Assembly: GCA_963734635.1 (NCBI GenBank)
Contig: CAVTIA010000008.1
Span: 1 to 64,000, forward strand
DNA: 64,000 bases
DNA from: DATCJA01 sp963734635
GTDB lineage: Bacteria > Acidobacteriota > Vicinamibacteria > Vicinamibacterales > UBA2999
Direction: 5' to 3'
This document shows positions 43,202-54,910 of the stretch, piece after piece (position 1 is the stretch's first letter; each line of letters begins with the position of its first letter). A program made the position numbers and the translations under genes. The notes under the pieces were generated by a model. That model worked only from the letters and a program-made list of their open reading frames with translations. It was not told where the DNA came from and did no database searches.

Positions 43202-44455
43202 TCAGTCCAGGTGCCACAACGCGGCTGATGACACGTCCTTGATGAAGATCCGGCGTCCAGATATCGCCGGCTGGGCCCAGGTCGCGCTGTTGGCGACGCT
43301 GTAGTGTTTGAGCGGCTCGAAACCAGTCCGGCTGCTCTTCACGACGATCAACTCCGCGTCGTCGTTCAAAAAGAAAAGCAGATCGTCCGCCTTCACGAGA
43401 GCGCTGTTCGTTGCTCGTCTGGGCTTGTCGAGCCACAACACCTGGCCCGTCGACGCGTCGATGGCGAAGAACTGCCCACTGTTCAGATGTGACAAACCGA
43501 ACAGCGTGTCGCCCACGATTACCGGGTTGCTCAAGAACATCGAGACGTCCCGGGTTCGCCAGACCACTTCCACAACCCACTGATCTTCCCGTCGGACCGG
43601 CTTCAACGCCATCACGCCTCTGTGATGACCGCTTACGATGATCGTGTCACGGTAGATAAGCGGCGTGATGGCTTGAACGTCCGGCGACTTCCAGGGATGC
43701 TCCCACAGGACTGCGCCATCAGCCGCCGAGATGCCCACAATTGACTGTTGAGCGGCCGCGACGACCTGCCTGGTTCCGTGCAAGTCCACGATGATGGGCG
43801 ACGCGTACCTGAACTGGTTGTTCACGCTCCACCTGGCGCGACCGGTATTCGCGTCGAAAGCGGTCAGTGCGTCATACCCTTGTTGCACGATGACGAGGTC
43901 GCGATCCGCAATCGGTGAAGCCGCCATGCCCACATCCGGCTGCACGATCGGCGCAGGCTTTTGCCACGCGACCTTGCCGCTGAATGCGTCGAAGGCGGAA
44001 ATCGTCCCGCTGATCCCCAGCGTGTAGAGCTTTCCGTTGTGGAACAACGGTGTCGCCTTGGGGCCTTCGCCGTGGTCCTCAGCTCCCTCATAAGGCTCGA
44101 AGGCAACCGGATAGTCTGTGCGCCAGAGCATTCCGCCAGTGTCCGCGTCGAGTGCGGTCATTCCCTCTTTACCGTTCCGGCGGGTAAATACGTAGACGAT
44201 CTTGCCGACCAAAATAGGCGTCGCGTAACCCTCGCCAACTTCGACTCTCCATCTGAGCCTGAGAGTGTCTGGCCATGATTCGGGTTTCGAGAACGCGCTT
44301 GCGGCACCGTCACGATTGTGCCCGCGCCATTGCGGATAGTCCTGAGGAGAATCCTGGTCCATCGCCGCAGTCGCGGACCCGACCAGCACCGCAACCGCAG
44401 CACAGGATGACATCAGCCGCAGCATCGTTGCTCGTCGGTCGAGGTTCACGCTCAC
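43202..44455 (-). CDS. Exported PQQ-type beta-propeller repeat protein
   Basis: This 417-residue protein has a signal peptide in residues 10-31 (LMSSCAAVAVLVGSATAA), then PQWRGHNRDG, an opening motif of PQQ-like quinoprotein/BamB-type propellers, and repeated blades: TALDADTGGMLWRTD, ISAFDAFSGKVAWQK, LTAFDANTGRARWSV, VGISAADGAVLWEH, FAIDASTGQVLWLD. No PQQ-binding dehydrogenase residues are evident, so a structural or binding role is likely. GTG 44455 overlaps the stop of the upstream VOC gene as GTGA; a later ATG (residue 11) may instead be the start. Confidence 0.8.
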   Translation of the reverse strand: MSVNLDRRATMLRLMSSCAAVAVLVGSATAAMDQDSPQDYPQWRGHNRDGAASAFSKPESWPDTLRLRWRVEVGEGYATPILVGKIVYVFTRRNGKEGMTALDADTGGMLWRTDYPVAFEPYEGAEDHGEGPKATPLFHNGKLYTLGISGTISAFDAFSGKVAWQKPAPIVQPDVGMAASPIADRDLVIVQQGYDALTAFDANTGRARWSVNNQFRYASPIIVDLHGTRQVVAAAQQSIVGISAADGAVLWEHPWKSPDVQAITPLIYRDTIIVSGHHRGVMALKPVRREDQWVVEVVWRTRDVSMFLSNPVIVGDTLFGLSHLNSGQFFAIDASTGQVLWLDKPRRATNSALVKADDLLFFLNDDAELIVVKSSRTGFEPLKHYSVANSATWAQPAISGRRIFIKDVSSAALWHLD

Positions 44456-45120
44456 CGTAGCTCAACGCGGCCACGCGGGGTGTCGACGGTGGCGATCAGC
44501 GCAGGTCGTGGTCCCCGCTGCACCCGAAGATCCAGTCCAAGCGTGTCCAGCGCCTTCTGAACCGGTTCCGGATCAGGATGCTCCGCGCGCAAACCAGTCA
44601 ACGAGGCCCCGGATGCGGCAGCACCCGCCGGGTGCGGCGCTTTTCCCCAATCGATGAAGAACGGAACAAGGCCGTCGAACGCGACGGTTCGCGGATCGGT
44701 GTAGCGCCAGGAGAGAACCACGCCATCCGTTCGTTGCCGACTGCCGTCGATAACTTCTCCAAGCTTTACTCCGGCGTGTGCGGCCTCTTTGGCGAAAGAT
44801 TCGAGGTTCTCCCCTTTTGCCACCCATGTCACAAGACGAGGCTCGTCCAAGTCGTCTATGCCGAACGGGGGCGGCTGCGGTGGCTTTGGCTGCGCCGGAT
44901 CGCGGCCGATGATTTCCAAATAGACTCCCGGCCCGAGCGAAATCAATGCGTTTCGCGTGCCTCGCCCAGGATGCTGACCGCCGGGCATTGCGCGCACGCC
45001 AGTCATCCTTTCGATTGTTTCAATTCCGAATTGCAAGTCCGGTGTCGCGTACACGAGGTGATCAATTGTGGACAGCAGGCTGCCCGACGCGACCTTGCGA
45101 ACATTGGCAGCCGCCGTCAT
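44452..45120 (-). CDS. VOC-superfamily (glyoxalase-like) protein
   Basis: This protein of about 222 residues begins its fold at STIDHLVYATPDLQFGIETIERMTG (in parts, about 18-42), then GRGTRNALISLGPGVYLEIIGRDP, and in the second half VLSWRYTDP and VPFFIDWGKAPHPA. This is the glyoxalase_3-type layout, with one His (IDHLVY), Glu (LEIIG) and His (PHPAG) that could bind metal. Substrate is unknown. ATG 45120 is given; TTG 45147 extends it by nine residues. It overlaps the PQQ-propeller gene as GTGA and follows a small membrane gene by a few tens of nucleotides. Confidence 0.75.
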   Translation of the reverse strand: MTAAANVRKVASGSLLSTIDHLVYATPDLQFGIETIERMTGVRAMPGGQHPGRGTRNALISLGPGVYLEIIGRDPAQPKPPQPPPFGIDDLDEPRLVTWVAKGENLESFAKEAAHAGVKLGEVIDGSRQRTDGVVLSWRYTDPRTVAFDGLVPFFIDWGKAPHPAGAAASGASLTGLRAEHPDPEPVQKALDTLGLDLRVQRGPRPALIATVDTPRGRVELR

Positions 45121-45159
45121 CGTGAACAACGCCACACATGAAGCCAAGCACGCCGATCG

Positions 45160-45602
45160 TTACGTTCGCACGTACGCGCGCGGCTCAGTCTTCGCAATCC
45201 TCACCAGTACGGCGGTGACTATCGCGCCGACAGCGCCAGTGCGGACGATTTCAAGAAGCGGATCAACAAGCGTGCGCGTCAGATTGGGAACGTTCGTCAT
45301 CCCGTAACGGAGCAAGTCCACTCCGAGCCAGAGCAGGAAGCCGACGGTGGCGGCAGTACTGAAGCCTTTTCCTATCGTCAACGGCCCAGGCCTGTTTTCA
45401 ATTGCGACGGTGACGAGCGCAGCCAACGATAGTGATCCGAGCGCCACGGCCCATTGGAGATAGACGTCTCGAGCGACGCCAGTTGCCGATCCCACATTTG
45501 CGGCGTAGAAGCCGCCAAACGCCAACTCGAAGATGAGGTACCCAGGACGTACATCGCGACACCACCAACCAGACTTCCGATCAGAATTCGCCTCGTATCC
45601 AT
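45160..45602 (-). pseudogene. Small four-helix membrane protein, one frameshift
   Basis: ATG 45602 reads MDTRRILIGSLVGGVAMYVLG, and one base is missing near 45543; the other frame goes on YLIFELAFGGFYAANVG and three more hydrophobic helices (WAVALGSLSLAALVTVAI, AATVGFLLWLGVDLL, TGAVGAIVTAVLVRIA) to 45160. The repaired protein is about 147 residues and resembles DUF1761-like small membrane proteins, though I am not certain. It is unlikely to be functional as it stands. Confidence 0.65.
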
Positions 45603-45787
45603 ACCGCCCCCCTTCGTTAGCAGTACATCAGTCCTTCTCGCGAGACTACCGCCGCGCAGCTTGAGCGCGGCAGCTTGGGGCAAGTTGTCCGCAGCGTTTT
45701 GCGCTGGGCAACGGGGCCTCGATGGGCGGGGCGCCTACCACCGCTGGTCGCTGTCGGTTCCCGCGCGACGGTAGGCTGCCCCCATTG

Positions 45788-46293
45788 TCACTGTCTCTCG
45801 TAGACAACCACGTTGTTGGTTGTCCGACCCTGGGCGTCCTGTCCCGTCACAGTGTTCGTTCGCGTCTTGCCATCACGCGAAATTACGACTCGGGTCGTGG
45901 TGAGTGCTTTTCCTTTCAGCATGGCGACGTTCTCGTACGTGTAGTCGTCGATCTTTCTCCACGTGATGGCGTCCTGGTTCGGACTCGGCTTGCCGTCGAT
46001 CGTGCTCTTCACAGGGTAGGGCTTGCCGTCGAACCTTGCGGTGTACTCGAGATGCGTCGTCCGACCCTGCGCATCGACGCCATCATTGACGAGTCGGACT
46101 TCGTCTTTCGTGACCTCGAACCGAGAGGTACTGCTCTTCAGCGCAAGGTTTGCGGGACTGTACTGGACTTCACCAGGTTGATCCTCCACCCACCCGCAAG
46201 TGGAGTGGGTGTCTGCGCCGATAGGAGAACCGCCGCAATCAGAACCACGGTAGCAGGGGTGACGAATATGGAAGCGCGCCGGAGTGACTGCAT
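45788..46293 (-). pseudogene. Small exported protein, one frameshift
   Basis: ATG 46293, behind AAGGAGGAG, opens a signal peptide (MQSLRRASIFVTPATVVLIA, cleavage near LSAQ) and GGWRINLVKSS. One base is missing near 46165; the next frame continues YSPANLALKSSTSRFEV, DGVDAQGRTTHLEYTARFDGK, PYPVKSTIDGKPSPNQDAITW and RVVISRDGKTRTNTVTGQDAQGRT. The repaired protein (about 167 residues) is a beta-rich periplasmic family common in Acidobacteriota and of unknown role. Confidence 0.65.
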
Positions 46294-46530
46294 GAAACTC
46301 CTCCTTACGCCTGGGAATGGGCCGCCCGCACGGAGGCTGGCTTATGAGGCCATGTTCGGCCGACGACCGAGCCGAATTCGAGTGCCGCACGCGGACCGCA
46401 CGGCGATCTCGAATCCATTGCCGATCGTCCCATCCGAACCAACTATGAACGCCTGGGGAGACGCGATTCTAGCATCACCTGATAGTGGGTAAGGGACTTG
46501 AGAGGACCCTTGAGGCCACGCGTCCTCACA

Positions 46531-47328
46531 ATGTCCGATAATCCCAGCGTGACCGCGCGATTCTATGCGCCCGATGCCGAACGAGCCGGCGAGGTAATCG
46601 ACCTGCCTTCTGACGAGGCGGCGCATCTCACTCGTGTACTGCGCTTGAAGACAGGAGCCGCCGTTCGCGTGTTCAACGGCCGCGGCCGCGAGTTCGACGG
46701 TGTGGTCAACGCTGTGTCCAGGCACCACGTCCGAGTTCGCATCGACGGAGCATGCGAGGTGACGGCAGGCGAACCGCGCGTGTCGATCACGCTCGCGCCG
46801 GCCGTGCTCAAAGGCGACAAGATGGACGATGTGATCAGGGACACGGTCATGATGGGCGCAACCGCAATTCAGCCGATCGTGACGACGCGCACCGAGGTGA
46901 CGCTTGCCGCGCTCCAGCGGGGCCACCGGCGAGAGCGCTGGGAGCGCATTGCGGTTACCGCGGCCAAGCAATGCGGGCGTGCGACTGTCCCGGCGATTCT
47001 CGAACCGCGGCCGTTCACCAGTCTCACCGCAGCGCTCGGCCACGCTGCCCTGCCGGCGCCGGCTCTCATGCTCGTCGAACCGTCAGCCTCGAACGGAGCG
47101 TTCTCGCTCGGCGAGCTCGCGGGCTCGACGCCCCGCGAAGCCACATTGGTCGTCGGGCCCGAGGGTGGATGGACGCCGGAGGAACTCGATCTCGGCTCCG
47201 CAACGTGCCGTCTCGTGACGCTTGGCACACGCACGCTTCGCGCTGATGCGACACCTGTCATCGCGCTGGCCGCGCTGTTCGCCATCTGGAAGGAGGTACT
47301 GATGCACAGTGCACTATCGACCGTATAA
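46531..47328 (+). CDS. rsmE: 16S rRNA m3U1498 methyltransferase RsmE
   Basis: This 265-residue SPOUT-class enzyme has an N-terminal PUA-like domain (RFYAPDAERAG, DEAAHLTRVLRLKTGAAVRVFNGRG), then KGDKMDDVIRDTVMMGATAIQPIVTTRT (in parts, about 97-124) and the SAM knot LVVGPEGGWTPEELDL (about 205), VTLGTRTLRADATPVIALA (about 230). It methylates U1498 of 16S rRNA. ATG 46531 is chosen; TTG codons at 46498 and 46510 are in frame upstream. The kinase gene begins 9 nt after it and has its own -10 box inside the rsmE 3' end. Confidence 0.92.
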   Translation: MSDNPSVTARFYAPDAERAGEVIDLPSDEAAHLTRVLRLKTGAAVRVFNGRGREFDGVVNAVSRHHVRVRIDGACEVTAGEPRVSITLAPAVLKGDKMDDVIRDTVMMGATAIQPIVTTRTEVTLAALQRGHRRERWERIAVTAAKQCGRATVPAILEPRPFTSLTAALGHAALPAPALMLVEPSASNGAFSLGELAGSTPREATLVVGPEGGWTPEELDLGSATCRLVTLGTRTLRADATPVIALAALFAIWKEVLMHSALSTV

Positions 47329-47329
47329 T
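47324..47329 (+). promoter_or_regulatory. TATAAT -10 box for the kinase gene, leaderless-type spacing
   Basis: A perfect TATAAT overlaps the rsmE stop and ends 8 nt before GTG 47338. Transcription would start within one or two bases of the start codon. The pattern is the same as for xdhC and recX. Confidence 0.5.
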
Positions 47330-47337
47330 CCCGTTCG

Positions 47338-48318
47338 GTGTTCTTCCGCGGTCAGCTCATTGGGAAGTACCGCATTCTGTCTTCTCTTGGCAGCGGCGGC
47401 TTCGGTTCGGTCTACCTGGCCGAGGACACGTGGATCGACAAGAAGGTCGCGCTCAAGGTTCCGCACAAGCAGCATCTCGATTTCACGGAGATGCTGAAGG
47501 AGCCCAGGCTCCTTGCCTCGATGAGCCACCCGAACATCGTTACCGTCCTCACCGCGGAGAAGCAGCAGGACCTCTTCTTCATCGTGATGGAGTACGTCGC
47601 CGGAGAAACGCTCGAGCACATCATCGCGAGTGACGGTGCCCTCGACGTGAGCCGCGCGCTCGATTTCACCTGCCAAATCTGCAACGCCGTCGATCACGCG
47701 CACTGCGCTGGCATCCTTCATCGCGACCTGCGGCCCGGCAACATGCTCGTATCGGAAAAGGGCGTGCTCAAGGTCACCGATTTCGGCACCTCGCGTGTGC
47801 TGGAAATCGCCGCTCATGGCACCACCGTCATCGGCAGTCCGCCTTACATGGCGCCGGAGCAATTTCAGGGGAAAGCGGTCTTCGCCAGCGACGTCTATTC
47901 GATAGGCGTGACGATGTACCAGATGCTGACGGGGGCGCTGCCGTACGGCACGCCTGCGCCGGCCGACCTGGAGCGGCTGATGCGCGGCGAGCTCGTCCAG
48001 CCGCCGCGCCTCAAGAACAGCCGCATCCCGCGTCTCGTCAACGACATCGTGCTGAAAGCGCTGCACCCCGACGTGACGGCCAGGTACCAGCGCGCCTCGG
48101 ACGTGTTGAACGACGTGCTGGCCGCTCGGGCGCCGCGATCACGCAGGGCGACACGGACGCGTAGCCCGCATCCTTCGCCGCCGCCAGTTGAAGACGTGGC
48201 CGAAATCCAGTCGCGCCTGCGGGCGCGAGAAACGCCCCAGCCGCGATTTTGCTGGCACTGCCGCAAGCCGCTGCACGCCCGTACACACCGTTGCCCCTTC
48301 TGCGGCGAGGCGCAGTAG
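47338..48318 (+). CDS. Soluble Ser/Thr protein kinase with C-terminal zinc ribbon
   Basis: This 326-residue Hanks-type kinase has a Gly loop LGSGGFGSVYLA (17-28), the ATP Lys in VALKVPHK (about 39), the catalytic HRDLRPGNMLV (about 129), a DFGTSR activation start (about 149) and the SPPYMAPEQF block. No membrane segment is present, unlike most bacterial receptor kinases. The tail holds two Cys pairs, CWHCRKPL and CPFCGEAQ, forming a zinc-ribbon-like module after a basic Pro-rich linker. The catalytic Lys of HRDxKxxN is Arg here (HRDLRPGN), a known but uncommon substitution. The start is GTG 47338. Confidence 0.88.
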   Translation: MFFRGQLIGKYRILSSLGSGGFGSVYLAEDTWIDKKVALKVPHKQHLDFTEMLKEPRLLASMSHPNIVTVLTAEKQQDLFFIVMEYVAGETLEHIIASDGALDVSRALDFTCQICNAVDHAHCAGILHRDLRPGNMLVSEKGVLKVTDFGTSRVLEIAAHGTTVIGSPPYMAPEQFQGKAVFASDVYSIGVTMYQMLTGALPYGTPAPADLERLMRGELVQPPRLKNSRIPRLVNDIVLKALHPDVTARYQRASDVLNDVLAARAPRSRRATRTRSPHPSPPPVEDVAEIQSRLRARETPQPRFCWHCRKPLHARTHRCPFCGEAQ

Positions 48319-48387
48319 GGACTTTCACGTCAGACGTATTACGATCAAGGGCAACTGCCCAACGCGCAGGGTCGCGGTTCGCCGGGT

Positions 48388-48480
48388 TTGGGAGTTACGA
48401 ATCGGGCGTTGGGAGTTGGAAGTTGGCCGTTGGGAGTTGGCCGTAGAGCGCACGCTTCAGCGTGCGCGGTTGGGAGTTAG
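48388..48480. repeat. GTTGGGAGTT tandem word repeat enclosing palindrome copy 3
   Basis: Repeats of TTGGGAGTTGG with variants (GAAGTTGGCC) fill the spacer upstream of ilvE. Inside them at 48443-48470 is a copy of the palindrome family (GTAGAGCGCACGCTTCAGCG, then TGCGCGGT). The end of the repeat leads into the ilvE ribosome site AAGGAG (48482-48487). Confidence 0.65.
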
Positions 48481-48494
48481 TAAGGAGAGCAGCC

Positions 48495-49457
48495 ATGGCG
48501 TTTCCGGGTACCGGCAAGGTTTGGATGAATGGGTCCTTCGTGGACTGGCAGGATGCGAAGATTCACATCGCCTCACATGTCATCCACTACGGGAGCGGCG
48601 TGTTCGAAGGAGCGCGCTGCTACGACACGAAGCAGGGTCCGGCCTGCTTTCGCCTGGATGCCCACCTGCGCCGGCTGATCGATTCGGCCAAGATCTACCG
48701 GATGGACCTTTCCTACGACCAGCAGACGCTGCACGACGCCGTGATGGAAACGATCCAGATGAACGGGTTCCGCGCCTGCTACATTCGCCCGCTCGTTTAC
48801 CGCGGCTACGATACGCTGGGCGTCCACCCGGGAAACTGCCCCACCGACGTGGTCATCATGGTCTGGGAGTGGGGAGCTTACTTCACCAAGGAAGCGATTG
48901 AGGAAGGGCTGGATGTCAAGGTGAGTACGTGGGCGCGAAACGCGCCGAACACGACGCCCGCCATGGCCAAGAGCGTCGCGAACTATGCGAATGCACAGTT
49001 GATCAAGATGGAAGCCGTCGCGGACGGCTACGCTGAAGGGATCGCGCTCGATGTTGACGGCAATATCAGCGAAGGCAGCGGGCAGAACGTCTTCATCGTG
49101 CGCGAGGGGATCATCTACACGCCTCCGATCTCCTCGTCCGTTCTGTGGGGCATTACGCGCGACTCGGTCATCACCATTGCGCGCGACCTCGGCTTCGAGG
49201 TGCGCGAGCAGGCGCTTCCACGCGAAACCCTGTATCTGGCCGACGAAATCTTTTTCGTTGGTACGGCCGTGGAAGTCACGCCCATCCGATCGGTGGACCG
49301 CATGAAGGTCGGCCGCGGCCGGCGCGGGCCCGTGACCGAAGCGATACAGCAGCGGTTTTTCCAGATTGTTCGGGGCGACGCGCCGGACAGCTATGGGTGG
49401 CTGCAGCCTGTGCACGCGGCCGCGACCACTGCACCCGGGGCCGGCAGAGGCCGATAG
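48495..49457 (+). CDS. ilvE: Branched-chain amino acid aminotransferase
   Basis: This 320-residue fold-type IV PLP enzyme has VIHYGSGVFEGARCYDTKQGP (residues 24-44, in parts), RLDAHLRRLIDSAKIYRM, the Schiff-base Lys in NYANAQLIKMEAVADGYAEGIALD (about 168), NISEGSGQNVFIVREG and GITRDSVITIARDLG. It interconverts Leu/Ile/Val with their keto acids. ATG 48495 follows AAGGAG by 7 nt. The pilT gene begins 25 nt downstream. Length matches the family, so the enzyme is expected to be active. Confidence 0.93.
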   Translation: MAFPGTGKVWMNGSFVDWQDAKIHIASHVIHYGSGVFEGARCYDTKQGPACFRLDAHLRRLIDSAKIYRMDLSYDQQTLHDAVMETIQMNGFRACYIRPLVYRGYDTLGVHPGNCPTDVVIMVWEWGAYFTKEAIEEGLDVKVSTWARNAPNTTPAMAKSVANYANAQLIKMEAVADGYAEGIALDVDGNISEGSGQNVFIVREGIIYTPPISSSVLWGITRDSVITIARDLGFEVREQALPRETLYLADEIFFVGTAVEVTPIRSVDRMKVGRGRRGPVTEAIQQRFFQIVRGDAPDSYGWLQPVHAAATTAPGAGRGR

Positions 49458-49482
49458 AACGAGCAGGGGTCCCGGGTCACCG

Positions 49483-50634
49483 ATGCACGTCAACGATCTG
49501 CTCAAGGTCGCCGTGGAGCGCGGCGCGTCCGATCTTCATCTGAAGGCCGGCAGCTACCCGATGATGCGTGTGGGCGGGGAGCTGACGCCCGTGGCCCAGG
49601 ACCGCCGCATCGACCACGACGAAATGATCGCGATCGCGGCCGCAGTCCTGCCCACGGCGCTGCGCGAGAAATTCAAGGAGAGCCACGAGGTGGATCTGGC
49701 ATACAGCGTGGCTGGCCTCGGACGTTTCCGTTGTAATGCATTCCAGCAGCGCGGCACCATCGGGATGACATTCCGCGTCATCCCCTTCCGCGTGGCAACC
49801 ATTCCGGAACTGACGCTTCCGCCCGTCCTGAAGCGAATTACTCAGGAACAGCGCGGGCTCGTGCTGGTAACCGGCACGACCGGCTCCGGCAAGAGCACGA
49901 CGCTTGCGGCGATGATCGACGAGATCAACTCGAGCCAGACCGTCAACGTCATGACGATCGAGGACCCGATCGAGTACTTGCATCGCGACAAGCGTTCGAT
50001 CATCTGTCAGCGCGAGGTTGGAATCGACACGAAGTCGTTTGCGCAGGCGCTTCGGAGCGCGCTCCGACAGGACCCGGATGTGATTCTGGTCGGCGAAATG
50101 CGCGACCACGAGACGATTGACACGGCACTGCTGGCCGCCGAGACGGGACACCTCGTGCTGTCCACGCTGCATACCCTTGATGCGGCGGAAACGATTGGCC
50201 GCATCGTCTCTGTGTTTCCACCGCACCAGCACCAGCAGGTCCGCCTGCAGCTTGGCAGCGTGCTCAGGGCCGTCGTTTCGCAACGGCTCATCCCCAAGGC
50301 CGACGGCAAGGGACGCGTGCCCGCGGTCGAAGTGATGATCGTCACGCCGTTCATTCGCGACTGCATCATCGACAAGGAGAAGACGCATCTCATCCGCGGC
50401 GCCATCGCTCAGGGCACGTCGCAGTACGGCATGCAGACGTTCGACCAGTCGATCTACTTCCTCTACGAGCAGCATTTGATCACGCAGGAAGAGGCGCTGC
50501 GCTGGGCGTCGAATCCCGACGAGTTCAAGCTGCGGTTGCAGGGTATCACCAGCACCACGGACTCGGCGCGCGACGAAATGGCGCGTGCCGCCATCACCCG
50601 CCCTCCCACGATCACGCGGTTCGGCGGCAGCTGA
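49483..50634 (+). CDS. pilT: Type IV pilus retraction ATPase PilT
   Basis: This 383-residue ATPase powers pilus retraction and twitching motility. It starts with MHVNDLLKVAVERGASDLHLKAG, then an N-terminal PAS-like domain, Walker A GTTGSGKSTT (about 133), the Asp box EDPIEYLH (about 159), Walker B ILVGEMRDHETI (about 202), the His box STLHTLDAAETI (about 225) and a C-terminal domain. ATG 49483 fits the family start; upstream in-frame codons overlap ilvE. No other pilus gene is in the window, so pilT stands alone. Together with comEC it indicates a natural-competence or twitching lineage. Confidence 0.92.
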   Translation: MHVNDLLKVAVERGASDLHLKAGSYPMMRVGGELTPVAQDRRIDHDEMIAIAAAVLPTALREKFKESHEVDLAYSVAGLGRFRCNAFQQRGTIGMTFRVIPFRVATIPELTLPPVLKRITQEQRGLVLVTGTTGSGKSTTLAAMIDEINSSQTVNVMTIEDPIEYLHRDKRSIICQREVGIDTKSFAQALRSALRQDPDVILVGEMRDHETIDTALLAAETGHLVLSTLHTLDAAETIGRIVSVFPPHQHQQVRLQLGSVLRAVVSQRLIPKADGKGRVPAVEVMIVTPFIRDCIIDKEKTHLIRGAIAQGTSQYGMQTFDQSIYFLYEQHLITQEEALRWASNPDEFKLRLQGITSTTDSARDEMARAAITRPPTITRFGGS

Positions 50635-50683
50635 TCACGCTCCACCAAAATGTCGCGCGCAGGGTGCATCGCGCGCATCGTAC

Positions 50684-50711
50684 GTAGCACGCAAGCGTAA
50701 GCCTGCGCGAT
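50684..50711. repeat. Short palindrome family, copy 4 (degenerate)
   Basis: GTAGCACGCAAGCGTAAGCC followed by TGCGCGAT matches the family with several changes. It lies upstream of recX. Confidence 0.5.
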
Positions 50712-50728
50712 TCTTCGTCGTGTGTAGG

Positions 50729-50734
50729 TACAAT
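50729..50734 (+). promoter_or_regulatory. TACAAT -10 box for recX, leaderless-type spacing
   Basis: TACAAT ends 7 nt before GTG 50742. This spacing would place the transcript start at the start codon; no ribosome site is visible. The -35 region is not clear. Confidence 0.4.
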
Positions 50735-50741
50735 TGATCAC

Positions 50742-51195
50742 GTGGCCGATGCGTACGAGGCGGGCCTGCGAATGCTGGCCCGTCGTGAGCTGAGTGAGGC
50801 GCAAGTGCGCCTCCGCCTCGAACGCCGCCAGCTCGACCCCGACGATATCGACAAGGCTGTCGTGCGTTTGCGACGGGAGGGAGCGCTGGACGATCGCCGG
50901 ACGGCGCTCGCGTGCGCACGCACGGAGGCGCACGTCAAGCGACACGGTCGCCGGCGCGTGCTCAGGCGGCTCGAAGCGCTCGGCATCGCACGAGGGATCG
51001 CGAAAGCCGCTGTCGCCGAAGTGTTCGCCGATGTCGACGAGAGTTCCCTGCTCGCTCAGGCGCTCGAAAGGCGCCTGCGCGGCGCGTCTCTCGATCGCAG
51101 CACGCTGCAACGAGTCCAGCGGTATCTACTGTCGAAGGGCTTCGAAGCCGGGCAGGTCAACGAGGCGCTCCGCAGCCGCGTGAAAAGTGTTTCTC

Positions 51196-51206
<11 letters not shown>
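50742..51206 (+). CDS. recX: Regulatory protein RecX
   Basis: This 154-residue protein has three tandem three-helix repeats: LRMLARRELSEAQVRLRLERRQ (about 9-30), VVRLRREGALDDRRTAL and RRVLRRLEALGIARG, then ALERRLRGASLDRSTLQRVQRYL and LLSKGFEAGQVNEALRSR. RecX binds RecA filaments and blocks their growth. The start is GTG 50742. The stop overlaps alaS by 11 nt, so the two are translationally linked. recA itself is not in the window. The recA-recX-alaS order seen elsewhere suggests the two genes have stayed together after recA moved. Confidence 0.85.
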
Positions 51207-53883
<2,677 letters not shown>

Positions 53884-53936
53884 AGGCTTCCGGCTACCGC
53901 TACTGCAACACGTTCGCGCATTCTCAGAGGAGATCA

Positions 53937-54905
53937 ATGGTCACATCGACACACGTTCGTCTGTTCCAAACTTTGGCTATCTGTTCACCCTTGATGCTTT
54001 ACGCCTGCGGTGGCGGCGAGACACCGCCGGCGGCGGCGTCCACCCCAGCGGCAGCGCACGACCCGGCCGCGCATGATCCGGCTGCGCACGCCGCACCGCT
54101 TGCCGGTGGATGGACCACGTCCGAAGGCATCGCCACGCCGGAAAGCGTCTACTACGACGCTGCATCCGGATTTGTCTTCAGCTCGCAGATTGACGGCACG
54201 CCCGACGGCCGCGACGGCAACGGGCGCATCGTGAAGCTGGGCGGCGACGGCCACGTGGTTGCGGCCGATTGGGTCACAGGCCTGAATGCCCCGAAAGGCC
54301 TGCGCAGCCATGACGGGACGCTCTGGACAGCCGACCTCGACGAGGTCGTGGGCATCGACATCGGCAGCGGCAAGGTGACCTCGCGCGTCAGGATTGACGG
54401 CGCACAGTTCCTCAATGACGTCGCCGTTGGCGCAGACGGCACCGTGTACGTCTCCGACATGATGGCCAACCGGATCTATTCCGTGCGCGACGGCAAGGTG
54501 TCGGTCTTCGCCGAAGGCGAACAGCTCGAATGGCCGAACGGCCTGCTCGTGGACGGCAATCGCCTGATCGTCGGCGGGTGGGGCAAGCCGAAGGCCGACT
54601 TTTCCACCGATGTGCCGGGGCGACTCTTCGCGCTCGACCTTCAGACCAAGCAGAAGACGCTCATCACGCCCAAGCCGTTTGCCAACATCGACGGCCTCGA
54701 GCTCGACGGACGCGGCGGTTTCATCGTCACCGACTATCTCAAAGGGAAGGTCATGCAGGTGTCGGCCACTGGAGAGGCGCGAGACCTGCGCACGTTCAAG
54801 CCGGGCACTGCCGACCTCGGCTTCGCGCCGCCGGCCGTCGCGCTCGTCCCGCACATGAACGAAAACCGCGTCGCCTCGTACGACTTGTCCGACGTGTTGA
54901 AATAA
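53937..54905 (+). CDS. SMP-30/NHL-like beta-propeller lipoprotein
   Basis: This 322-residue protein has a lipoprotein signal (SPLMLYAC, lipobox Cys about 24), a low-complexity linker with three HDPAA-type repeats, and a six-bladed propeller: IATPESVYYDAASGFVFSSQ, GLNAPKGLRSHDGTLWTADL, FLNDVAVGADGTVYVSDMMA, WPNGLLVDGNRLIVGGWG, NIDGLELDGRGGFIVTDY. This is the SMP-30/gluconolactonase layout, with Glu and Asn residues suitable for a metal site. It is lipid-anchored at the periplasmic face or outer membrane. The stop is followed by a strong hairpin. Confidence 0.78.
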   Translation: MVTSTHVRLFQTLAICSPLMLYACGGGETPPAAASTPAAAHDPAAHDPAAHAAPLAGGWTTSEGIATPESVYYDAASGFVFSSQIDGTPDGRDGNGRIVKLGGDGHVVAADWVTGLNAPKGLRSHDGTLWTADLDEVVGIDIGSGKVTSRVRIDGAQFLNDVAVGADGTVYVSDMMANRIYSVRDGKVSVFAEGEQLEWPNGLLVDGNRLIVGGWGKPKADFSTDVPGRLFALDLQTKQKTLITPKPFANIDGLELDGRGGFIVTDYLKGKVMQVSATGEARDLRTFKPGTADLGFAPPAVALVPHMNENRVASYDLSDVLK

Positions 54906-54910
54906 ATACT

